A stretch of DNA of 6,266 nt from Thermoproteota archaeon (lineage in GTDB: Archaea; Korarchaeota; Korarchaeia; Korarchaeales; Korarchaeaceae), in contig WAOH01000137.1 of NCBI GenBank assembly GCA_015521385.1, forward strand, positions 1-6,266, in the 5' to 3' direction. Below the pieces are notes generated by a model that was not told where the DNA came from, did no database searches, and saw only the letters and a list, made by a program, of their open reading frames with translations. The position numbers and the translations under genes are program-made. Shown here in pieces: positions 1-5,063 of this stretch (its first letter is position 1; every line of letters begins with the position of its first letter).

Positions 1-762
1 AAGATGAGGAGGTTCCTGAGGGGCATAAGGGGCATCAAGGTAGCGGGTACCGAAGTGGAAATCAGGTGGAGAGGGACCGATTCCCTGAGCTTCTCCGGAC
101 TCTTGACGGAGTTGAACAAACTGGGTAGGTTCGTCGTAATCCTGGACGAGGTCCAGTACCTGAGACAACCCCTCTTGTCGGAGGTTAGGGAGACCATAGC
201 CTACGCCTACGATAGCCTGGACAACGTGACCTTCATCCTGACCGGATCTGAGATAGGCATGGTCAGGAGCTTCCTGAAGTTGGACGACCCATCCTCACCC
301 CTCTACGGGAGGTACGCACACGAAGTTGAGGTGAGGAGGTTCACCAAGGATCAGTCCAGGGAATTCTTGGTAAGGGGGTTCGAGGAGGTGGGGATGGAAC
401 CTCCGATGGAGGAGGTGGAGAGGGCCGTGGAATTCTTCGACGGCATAGTGGGATGGCTCGTCATCTTCGGCAAATCTTACGTGGACGGAAGGGGTAACTT
501 CGAGGTCATCGCGGAGATGGCCACTAGGATGGCCCTCAACGAGCTAATGAAGCTGAGTCCCAGGGAGAAGCTTGTGCTCAGGGCCATCGCCGAGGGGGCG
601 AGGAGCTGGAGCCAGGTGAGGAAGTTCATAGAGGAGAAGGAGGGAATAACTGTAGCTAAATCCTCTCTATCCAGAACCATCAAGAGGCTGGAGAGGTTGA
701 GCCTGATTAAGGACTACGGGTTCTTGGATCCCGTTTACGAGAGAGCCGCCCTTAGGCTGTGA
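1..762 (+). CDS. Archaeal P-loop ATPase with C-terminal winged helix, 5'-truncated
   Basis: This is the 3' part of a gene that begins left of the window; the frame is open from base 1, so the ATG at base 4 is probably internal. Numbering from that ATG, a Walker B strand with catalytic acidic residues (FVVILDEVQYL, D48-E49) is followed by a sensor-1-like strand (FILTGSE, 77-83). Next comes the SPLYGR motif (98-103), which is characteristic of the archaeal ATPase family (STAND-like). Residues about 184-252 form a winged-helix domain (LSPREKLVLRAIAEG, then a SSLSRTIKRLERLSLI recognition region) ending in a short wing. The Walker A motif is not in the window. Complete members are usually about 350-400 residues, so roughly 100-150 are missing. 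Cellular role is poorly defined for the family; a DNA-linked or regulatory switch is an inference. It is separated from the next gene by 68 bases containing that gene's promoter. Confidence 0.85.
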   Translation, partial: KMRRFLRGIRGIKVAGTEVEIRWRGTDSLSFSGLLTELNKLGRFVVILDEVQYLRQPLLSEVRETIAYAYDSLDNVTFILTGSEIGMVRSFLKLDDPSSPLYGRYAHEVEVRRFTKDQSREFLVRGFEEVGMEPPMEEVERAVEFFDGIVGWLVIFGKSYVDGRGNFEVIAEMATRMALNELMKLSPREKLVLRAIAEGARSWSQVRKFIEEKEGITVAKSSLSRTIKRLERLSLIKDYGFLDPVYERAALRL

Positions 763-779
763 GGTTAGCTCCTAGGTAT

Positions 780-793
780 GCGAAGTGGATCGC
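780..793. repeat. Short inverted repeat after the ATPase gene
   Basis: GCGA (780-783) and TCGC (790-793) flank six bases in the 68-base gap between the ATPase stop and the dehydroquinate synthase start. The stem is only 4 bp and no T-run follows, so it is not a convincing terminator. It may be chance. Confidence 0.2.
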
Positions 794-796
794 ACT

Positions 797-814
797 CCAA
801 CTTAAATTAGTTGG
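797..814. promoter_or_regulatory. Inverted repeat centred on the TATA box, possible operator
   Basis: CCAACT (797-802) and AGTTGG (809-814) are perfect 6-bp arms around TAAATT, the core of the TATA box of the dehydroquinate synthase gene. A dimeric repressor bound here would compete directly with TBP. Function is inferred from position and symmetry only. Confidence 0.4.
801..809 (+). promoter_or_regulatory. TATA box of the dehydroquinate synthase gene
   Basis: CTTAAATTA is centred about 26 bases before the ATG at 831. This is the distance expected if transcription starts at or next to the start codon. No Shine-Dalgarno lies before 831, which fits a leaderless mRNA. Confidence 0.6.
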
Positions 815-830
815 ATAGCCCCTTAGAGCG

Positions 831-1844
831 ATGTCATCGGGCTTCAAGGAGTTCCTTCTACTGGCCGATGGTTCTCCGGATGACGTGATCAGGAAAGCGA
901 GCGAGATGGGTTTCAAGATAGTCGCACTGTCCTCGGAGGCCAAAGAGAGGGTCAGAGGACTCGTAGACCCGGCGAAGCTCGTTAGGGTGGAGGAATGGCC
1001 CTCCAAGGGAGAGATCACCCTAGTGAAGATAAAGGGTCCTGAAGACATGTCCGTCGTCGAAGAAACCGCCTCCACCGGCAAAGTGCTAATAGATAGCGAG
1101 GGATGGAAGATAATTCCCCTAGAAAACCTGATAGCCAGCCTAGGAGGGGGGGACAGGATTTACGCGATAGCAGAAACCGTAGAAGAAGCCAGATCTCTGC
1201 TAGGAGTGCTTGAGGTCGGCGTGAAAGGGGTCGTGATGCCGTTAAAAGATCCCAGCGAGTTAACTGAGGTAAAGAGGATGCTGGAGGAGGCATCTCCCAT
1301 CCAGCTGGTCACTGCCGAGGTCACCGAGGTAAAGGAGGTGGGAATGGGGGACAGGGTCTGCGTGGACACGACCTCGATACTCTCCCCTGGCGAGGGAATG
1401 CTGATAGGCGGCTCCGCCTCCTTCTTCCTGCTGGTTCACAGCGAGAACATAGAGTCCCCCTTCACCTCACCTAGGGAGTTCAGGGTGAACGCGGGAGCCG
1501 TCTCTAACTACATACTGGTACCGGGTGGGAGGACCAAGTACCTGTCTGAGGTCAAGTCGGGTACCGAGGTGCTTGCAGTCACGAAGGACGGTAGGAGGAG
1601 GGTGGTGAGCGTAGGAAGGGCGAAGGTGGAGAGGAGGCCCCTGGTGCTGGTGAGAGCCAAATCTCAGGACGCTGAGGGATGGGCCGTGCTACAGCTGGCC
1701 GAGACAGTACCTCTCATGAGGCCGGATGGAACCCCCCTACCGGCTAGTGAGGTGAAACCGGGGGACCAGATCCTGGCGTACGTGGAGAAGAGGAAGGCCA
1801 GACACTTCGGGATGGCGGTGGACGAGTTCATAGAAGAGAGGTGA
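831..1844 (+). CDS. aroB': 3-dehydroquinate synthase type II
   Basis: A 337-aa protein of the archaeal DHQ synthase II family, unrelated to bacterial AroB. The family carries out NAD-dependent oxidative deamination and cyclisation of 2-amino-3,7-dideoxy-D-threo-hept-6-ulosonate to 3-dehydroquinate, which enters the shikimate pathway. Conserved blocks visible are IPLENLIA (95-102), GMGDRVCVDT (171-180), GEGMLIGGSASFFLLVHSEN (187-206), the FTSPREFRVNAGAVSNYI block (211-228) followed by a glycine-rich VPGGRTKYLSE, GRAKVERRPL (262-271), QLAETV (288-293), and a C-terminal VKPGDQILAYVE with RHFG (324-327). Length is normal for the family (about 320-380 aa). The ATG at 831 is favoured by a TATA box about 26 bases upstream and the absence of an SD. 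It stands alone here: the partner aldolase gene (ADH synthase) and other aro genes are not in the window. Confidence 0.93.
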   Translation: MSSGFKEFLLLADGSPDDVIRKASEMGFKIVALSSEAKERVRGLVDPAKLVRVEEWPSKGEITLVKIKGPEDMSVVEETASTGKVLIDSEGWKIIPLENLIASLGGGDRIYAIAETVEEARSLLGVLEVGVKGVVMPLKDPSELTEVKRMLEEASPIQLVTAEVTEVKEVGMGDRVCVDTTSILSPGEGMLIGGSASFFLLVHSENIESPFTSPREFRVNAGAVSNYILVPGGRTKYLSEVKSGTEVLAVTKDGRRRVVSVGRAKVERRPLVLVRAKSQDAEGWAVLQLAETVPLMRPDGTPLPASEVKPGDQILAYVEKRKARHFGMAVDEFIEER

Positions 1845-1906
1845 AGATAGGGCAGAGGGTAAATGGTATAGATAGGTAGGGAGCTGACTAGGAAGCCAGC
1901 ATCCGC

Positions 1907-2338
1907 TCAGAGTTCTATCCCGAACTTGGGAGCTATCTCCTGCCTGAAGTAGTCTATGGCAAAGACCACCGAGTTGAACTCGCTGGCGAATATCTCCCTG
2001 TTCATCCCCGACACCGGGATGGTCTTACTGGATCCCAAATTACCTTCCTCGTCCACATCGTACCTCACCTCGGCGAGCGTGTAGTGGGCATTGAGCAGCG
2101 CCCTGTAGAACTCCGCGTTGTCCGGAACTTTCCCGCTCTCCAGTATTGTGGTCCTTATAGCCACCCAATCATCACCCACGAGGACGAATACCCAGTACTC
2201 GCCGTCCCCTACCTTCCAAAGGGAGGCTATAACTCCCTCCTCCTTCTGATACTTCACACCCATACCTTTGAGGAATTCCTCTACTTGGGATTCTACCTCA
2301 ACAGACAGAACATCACCTCGCAGACTCACGGTGAGCAA
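1907..2338 (-). CDS. YbjN-domain (type III secretion chaperone-like fold) protein
   Basis: A 143-aa protein resembling the YbjN family. An N-terminal helix (VEEFLKGMGVKYQ) is followed by an antiparallel sheet (YWVFVLVGDDWVAIRTTI), a helix-turn with LLNAHYTLAEVRYDVDEEG, and a last helix containing FASEFNSVVFAIDYFRQEI. Family members are small scaffold or chaperone-like proteins with no known enzymatic activity, and no catalytic residues are visible. The earliest start is a TTG at 2338; a GTG at 2329 and an ATG at 2263 are alternatives. No SD precedes the first two. It converges with the dehydroquinate synthase gene (62-base gap) and diverges from the triphosphatase gene. The fold assignment is from general resemblance only. 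Confidence 0.72.
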   Translation of the reverse strand: MLTVSLRGDVLSVEVESQVEEFLKGMGVKYQKEEGVIASLWKVGDGEYWVFVLVGDDWVAIRTTILESGKVPDNAEFYRALLNAHYTLAEVRYDVDEEGNLGSSKTIPVSGMNREIFASEFNSVVFAIDYFRQEIAPKFGIEL

Positions 2339-2347
2339 TAATAAGTA
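2337..2347. promoter_or_regulatory. A/T-rich element shared by divergent genes (likely TATA box)
   Basis: AATAATAAGTA is the only clearly A/T-rich stretch between the divergent YbjN-like and triphosphatase genes. On the plus strand its centre is about 33 bases before the ATG at 2374, giving a nearly leaderless message. On the minus strand it reads TACTTATTATT but lies too close to the TTG at 2338 and GTG at 2329 to be their ordinary TATA box. Confidence 0.4.
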
Positions 2348-2373
2348 TGTCTATGCAGTCGGAAGCGATAGAG

Positions 2374-2892
2374 ATGCTCGTGGCAGTGGGCTCCACCAAC
2401 CCCGTGAAGATCGAAGCTGTGAGGAGGGCCTTCTCATCCATATGGGAGGTCGAAGTAAGGGGAATTAAGGTGGATAGCGGTGTCTCCGCTGAGCCGATCG
2501 GCCAGGAAGCCATTGTAGGAGCTATGAACAGGGCCAGGAGGGCGATGGCCGCTCTGAACGCGGACTTCGGTGTGGGCATAGAGGGAGGCGTCTTCCACTT
2601 GGGTGGCAGGTACTACTGCGCGGGCTTCATCTGGGTGGAGAGGAAGGACGGCGCCTATGGGACGGGCACCAGCGGTTGGTTCGAATGCCCAAGGAAGTTC
2701 ACAGCCAGCCTGCTCACCGGGGTGGAGCTGGGAGATCTCATGGCGGAGATAAGCGGGAAGGCCGAGATAAAGAGGGAGGAAGGGGCCATAGGTTACTTCA
2801 CTAGGGGCGTGGTGAGCAGGACCGATCTGTACACCCACGGCGTGCTGATGGCCCTGGCGAAGTTCATCGCAGGTGACAGGTGGCCGGGTTGA
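2374..2892 (+). CDS. yjjX: Inosine/xanthosine triphosphatase, DUF84/YjjX family
   Basis: A 172-aa house-cleaning phosphatase that hydrolyses non-canonical purine triphosphates (ITP, XTP) so they are not incorporated into nucleic acids. Visible family motifs are VGSTNPVKIEAV (5-16), SGVSAEPIGQEAIVGAMNRA (35-54), the strand DFGVGIEGGV (64-73), and EEGAIGYFTRGVVSRTDLY (135-153). The frame is open to an ATG at 2347, but the family normally begins two or three residues before the VGSTNPVK strand. E. coli YjjX is about 170 aa, and a TATA-like element at 2337-2347 is suitably placed for the ATG at 2374, so 2374 is preferred. It appears to be the first gene of a tight plus-strand cluster; the next start lies 4 bases after its stop. 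Confidence 0.88.
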   Translation: MLVAVGSTNPVKIEAVRRAFSSIWEVEVRGIKVDSGVSAEPIGQEAIVGAMNRARRAMAALNADFGVGIEGGVFHLGGRYYCAGFIWVERKDGAYGTGTSGWFECPRKFTASLLTGVELGDLMAEISGKAEIKREEGAIGYFTRGVVSRTDLYTHGVLMALAKFIAGDRWPG

Positions 2893-2896
2893 TAGC

Positions 2897-3412
2897 ATGA
2901 TGATAGTGGCTCTCCTAGGAGGTAGGAAGGACCTCCTCTATAGACCGCTGGTCAACATGCTAGCCAGCTCCGGATACAGGGTCGCCGCGGCCGTCCAGCT
3001 CAGGAAGGTTGGACTCGCCAAGGAGATGAGGGATCTGGCTGAGGCAGGGGCCGGCCTGATAGTGGCACACTCGACCAACAGGGTGGTCCTGTCGACGACA
3101 TACGTGCCGGACGCCTTGGATGAGATTAGGAGGATGGTGGGCTGCCTAGCGCCCGTGGACCCTGATGTTCTCATCCTACTCGGATTCCAGAAGCTGGTGC
3201 GGGATGATGAGAGAGTTCTGAAGGCTCTGGCTGTGTGGAGCGCCAAGGAAGCCGAGTCCCTACTTGCAGAGATCACCCCCCCAGTTGTAGGAGTCTACTC
3301 AGAGAGGGGGGATTATCCTGAGGGATATCCCACACCGGAGGAGCTGGCAAGCGCTATAGTGGAGGAGGGAATGAGGAGGAGGTTAATCCAGCCGAGAGTG
3401 AGGAAGGCCTGA
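2897..3412 (+). CDS. MobB-like protein with degenerate P-loop
   Basis: A 171-aa soluble protein whose layout resembles MobB, the GTP-binding accessory protein of molybdopterin-guanine dinucleotide synthesis. It has an initial strand and loop (MMIVALLGGRKDLLYRPLV), a helix and GYRVAAAV strand (26-33), AGAGLIVAHSTNRVVL (50-65) where MobB has the AGAD...R segment, and DPDVLILLGFQKL (88-100) where MobB has its D-x-VLVEGFK strand. The Walker A GxxGxGK[ST] is absent: the loop is LGGRKDLLY, so nucleotide binding in the normal way is doubtful. The C-terminus carries VVGVYSERGDYPEGYPTPEEL (130-150). The start could be ATG 2897, ATG 2900 or GTG 2873; 2897 avoids overlap with the previous gene. A different P-loop-derived fold is possible. 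Confidence 0.55.
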   Translation: MMIVALLGGRKDLLYRPLVNMLASSGYRVAAAVQLRKVGLAKEMRDLAEAGAGLIVAHSTNRVVLSTTYVPDALDEIRRMVGCLAPVDPDVLILLGFQKLVRDDERVLKALAVWSAKEAESLLAEITPPVVGVYSERGDYPEGYPTPEELASAIVEEGMRRRLIQPRVRKA

Positions 3413-3420
3413 GTCACGCA

Positions 3421-3426
3421 AGGAGG
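3421..3426 (+). promoter_or_regulatory. Shine-Dalgarno selecting a TTG start
   Basis: AGGAGG lies 8 bases before the TTG at 3435 and supports that non-ATG start for the membrane protein gene. It is one of two strong SD sites in the window and fits an internal cistron of a polycistronic message. Confidence 0.7.
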
Positions 3427-3434
3427 GAAGTGCA

Positions 3435-3890
3435 TTGACGAGGAGAACTCATCTAGCCTTCGCAGCGTTCATGCTCTATGGGATCTCCCTCCTCCTCAGG
3501 TGGAGGCTTGAGCTGCTTACATCCTCCGTCTGTCTACTGGCATCCCTATTTCCGGATTTGGATTATTACCTGAGGAGCCTCCCTCTAGTTGAGCACAGGA
3601 AGACCCTCCACAACGTCTGGGCCCTATCGATCACGACCTGCGCGCTCCATCTGTACGGGCTCTCGGTGCCTTGGCTGATCGGATACTCCAGCCACCTGCT
3701 CTTGGATTCACTGACGAGGTCGGGCATCGACGCGCTCCTCATGGGTAGGAGGGCGAGAGGTCCCTTCAAAACGGGTGGATTGGTCGATAGGCTCCTATTC
3801 TACTCCATCATTGCCTTCTTCGCCGTAGTTGCCCTCGGACTGTTCCCACGACTGCAAACCTTAAGTAGGAGAGGCTGGAGGGTTGGATGA
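3435..3890 (+). CDS. YdjM/DUF457-type membrane-bound metal-dependent hydrolase
   Basis: A 151-aa integral membrane protein. The family is named a LexA-regulated or membrane-bound putative metal-dependent hydrolase; its substrate is unknown. Candidate metal-binding residues stand in the family's positions: H6 (RRTHLAFA), the PDLD motif (40-43), HRKTLHN (54-60, two histidines), and GYSSHLLLDSLT (83-94, H87 and D91). Hydrophobic segments lie at about 7-21, 27-39, 61-82 and 120-138, with a basic tail RRGWR. Some members are linked to phospholipid or isoprenoid-type chemistry, but nothing here shows it. The TTG start at 3435 is supported by a strong SD and keeps H6 in the protein. It lies 22 bases after the MobB-like gene, probably in the same transcription unit. 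Confidence 0.82.
   Translation: MTRRTHLAFAAFMLYGISLLLRWRLELLTSSVCLLASLFPDLDYYLRSLPLVEHRKTLHNVWALSITTCALHLYGLSVPWLIGYSSHLLLDSLTRSGIDALLMGRRARGPFKTGGLVDRLLFYSIIAFFAVVALGLFPRLQTLSRRGWRVG
3859..3867 (+). promoter_or_regulatory. Possible internal TATA box before the 108-aa gene
   Basis: CCTTAAGTA, preceded by the A-rich TGCAAA, lies in the last codons of the membrane protein gene, about 34 bases before the ATG at 3897. It would place a transcription start near 3889 and a leader of only a few bases. Confidence 0.4.
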
Positions 3891-3896
3891 TAAAAC

Positions 3897-4223
3897 ATGC
3901 TGGAACTCTACTTGGAGGTTACGGAGGTCAGGAAGACTCCCTCAGGGGTGGTCCTCTCTCTCAGCAGGCCTAGAGGCGTGGAAGAGGTCCCGCCTCCGGA
4001 GAGCGAGGAGGAGGCCATGATGTTCCAGGTCGTCAGGGCGATGGAGAAGTACATGAAGCTCCCCCTGCCCATGGGCCAGGTCCAGATGCCCACGGTAACC
4101 ATAACCCTCACGATAGATGAGTACGAGTCCCTAGGCAGGCCCACGGTTGGGGACATGGTGAAGGTCACAATGAAGAAGGGGGAGGTCAGGACGTTTTCCC
4201 CTAGTGGTGGCATGGAGTACTGA
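3897..4223 (+). CDS. Conserved-looking archaeal small protein of unknown function
   Basis: A 108-aa protein not firmly recognised. It starts with a beta hairpin (LELYLEVTEVRKTPSGVVLSL, 2-22), then a proline/glutamate linker (PPPESEEE, 32-39), an amphipathic helix (AMMFQVVRAMEKYMKL, 40-55), a second linker with prolines and glycine, and a strand-rich C-terminal half (PTVTITLTIDEYESL, 65-79; PTVGDMVKVTMKKGEVRTF, 82-100). The last segment resembles a short beta-barrel strand pair. No transmembrane segment or catalytic motif is visible. It starts 6 bases after the membrane protein stop, yet a TATA-like box suggests it can also be transcribed separately. Size and the 'TLTIDEYESLGRPTVGD' pattern faintly recall arcadin-1 of the crenactin cluster, but no actin gene is nearby and I cannot verify this. 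Confidence 0.75.
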   Translation: MLELYLEVTEVRKTPSGVVLSLSRPRGVEEVPPPESEEEAMMFQVVRAMEKYMKLPLPMGQVQMPTVTITLTIDEYESLGRPTVGDMVKVTMKKGEVRTFSPSGGMEY

Positions 4224-4235
4224 GGGGTGAGGAAT

Positions 4236-4245
4236 CGTTTTAACG
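4236..4245 (+). promoter_or_regulatory. TATA box with CGTT/AACG symmetry before the 98-aa gene
   Basis: CGTTTTAACG contains TTTTAA, centred about 27 bases before the ATG at 4267, and no SD precedes that ATG, so the message is probably leaderless. The CGTT and AACG arms are symmetric around the A/T core. Confidence 0.5.
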
Positions 4246-4266
4246 GATTACCACCCGGTTTGATCG

Positions 4267-4563
4267 ATGTCGATAGAGGAAGCGATAACCGTAAGCAAGA
4301 AGGGCAAGAGGGAGATAAGGACCATCGTCTCTAGGGGGAGGTTCGCCCTAATAGAGTACAGGGACCCGATAACTAAGGAGAGGACTGAGGACAAGTACAA
4401 ACTGGTCCTCTACCACGACGACGGCAGGGTGGACGAGTACTTCATAATTGCCACGAAGACCCCGCACCGCCACCTGCTGATCGAGCCCAAGGAGAAGAAA
4501 GGGGTAAAGCTGAAGGTCTGGAATCCCAAGACCGATGAGGTCGAGGACATGTTCCCGGAGTAA
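4267..4563 (+). CDS. Small charged protein of unknown function
   Basis: A 98-aa protein I do not recognise. It is rich in Lys, Arg, Glu and Asp and seems mostly beta: IRTIVSRGRFALIEYRD (17-33), KYKLVLYHDDGRVDEYFIIATK (43-64), RHLLIEPKE (68-76) and VKLKVWNPKTDEVEDMF (80-96). There is no signal peptide, membrane segment, cysteine cluster or obvious enzyme motif. The pattern 'strand, acidic turn, strand' suggests a small barrel or an SH3/OB-sized fold, which is inference. The ATG at 4267 is supported by a TATA box about 27 bases upstream. The gene is probably a single-gene unit, 43 bases after the 108-aa gene, and it converges on the CBS gene with only 6 bases between stop codons. Codon use matches its neighbours, so it looks native. 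Confidence 0.75.
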   Translation: MSIEEAITVSKKGKREIRTIVSRGRFALIEYRDPITKERTEDKYKLVLYHDDGRVDEYFIIATKTPHRHLLIEPKEKKGVKLKVWNPKTDEVEDMFPE

Positions 4564-4566
4564 AAA
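4562..4566 (-). terminator. Oligo-T tract after the CBS gene
   Basis: On the minus strand the CBS stop codon is followed by ACCTTTTTA. Archaeal transcription commonly ends at such T-runs without a hairpin. The tract is short and also overlaps the stop of the convergent 98-aa gene. Confidence 0.35.
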
Positions 4567-4569
4567 GGT

Positions 4570-5001
4570 TTAGGAGGGAGCGAGCACCTCCAGCAGCAGC
4601 CAAGCAGCGTCTATTATGTCCCTCATGGTGATCATGCCCAAAGGCTTGCCCTCCTCGTCCACCACGGGCAGGTGCTTGATGTCAGCGTCCCTCATCTTCT
4701 TCATCGCGTCGATCACCAGGTCACTTGGAGAGATCGTTATCGGGTTCTCCGTCATCAGCATGTGAATTGGGAGGCCCTTACCTACTTTGCCCTCGGCCAC
4801 CGCAAACCTCAGATCCCTGTCGGTGAATATACCGACGAGCTTGCCGTCCTTGTCAACGACCATCACGCTGCTGATGTTGTTATCATCCATAACCTTGGCA
4901 GCCTGCTCTATAGGCGTCTCCTTATCAACAGTGATCGGAGGGGTGCTCATGACATCTTCCACCCTCAGGGGAAGGCGCCTCCTTCTCCTCAACAGGGGCA
5001 A
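4570..5001 (-). CDS. Two-CBS-domain protein (adenylate-sensing type)
   Basis: With the preferred TTG start this is a 143-aa stand-alone CBS pair (Bateman module). CBS1 runs from about residue 12 (VEDVMSTPPITVDKETPIEQA) to the signature GIFTDRDLRF. CBS2 runs from about 80 (MLMTENPITISPSDLVIDAM) to LPVVDEEGKPLGMITMRDII. The paired 'G(I/M)(F/I)TxRD' ends are the usual ribose/phosphate-binding positions for AMP, ATP or SAM. No catalytic domain is attached, so it likely regulates a partner. The frame is open to a GTG at 5067, which would overlap the upstream regulator's stop. A GGAGGTG at 5007-5013 five bases before TTG 5001, and a TATA-like box further upstream, argue for 5001. The N-terminus carries five consecutive arginines (5-9). 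Confidence 0.9.
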   Translation of the reverse strand: MPLLRRRRRLPLRVEDVMSTPPITVDKETPIEQAAKVMDDNNISSVMVVDKDGKLVGIFTDRDLRFAVAEGKVGKGLPIHMLMTENPITISPSDLVIDAMKKMRDADIKHLPVVDEEGKPLGMITMRDIIDAAWLLLEVLAPS

Positions 5002-5006
5002 GGTCC

Positions 5007-5013
5007 CACCTCC
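5007..5013 (-). promoter_or_regulatory. Strong Shine-Dalgarno deciding the CBS gene start
   Basis: On the minus strand GGAGGTG ends 5 bases before TTG 5001. It fits the 16S 3' end well and favours this start over the GTG at 5067, which has no SD. Confidence 0.65.
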
Positions 5014-5035
5014 AATATTTACCCCGGGTTCAGAG

Positions 5036-5043
5036 CTAAAATC
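5036..5043 (-). promoter_or_regulatory. TATA-like box for the CBS gene
   Basis: On the minus strand ATTTTAGC is centred about 26 bases upstream of 5014. A transcript beginning there would start right at the Shine-Dalgarno, leaving a leader of about 13 bases before TTG 5001. Confidence 0.4.
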
Positions 5044-5063
5044 TTTCACTATGGAGTGTTGGA

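Noticed and set aside
752..1081. Minus-strand frame of 109 codons over the start of dehydroquinate synthase
   Set aside because: Serine/leucine-rich product typical of an antisense shadow of AGG/GAG-rich genes.
1406..1419. Perfect hairpin AGGCGG-CT-CCGCCT
   Set aside because: It lies within the conserved IGGSAS codons of dehydroquinate synthase, a two-base loop is sterically poor, and coding constraint explains it.
1850..1925. tRNA-like pattern (GGTAGGGAGCTGACTAGG, then GTTCTATCC)
   Set aside because: The putative T-stem does not pair, there is no acceptor stem, and the segment overlaps the coding end of the YbjN-like gene.
2084..2468. Two overlapping plus-strand frames across the YbjN-like gene
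   Set aside because: Antisense to the YbjN-like gene or out of frame with the triphosphatase gene; no motifs.
2434..2898. Long minus-strand reading frame of 154 codons
   Set aside because: It lies wholly antisense to the well-supported triphosphatase gene; its protein is rich in His/Pro/Gly without family motifs.
2897..2903. Perfect C-box sequence ATGATGA suggesting a C/D-box sRNA
   Set aside because: It is the start region of the MobB-like gene and no suitably spaced D box, C' or D' follows.
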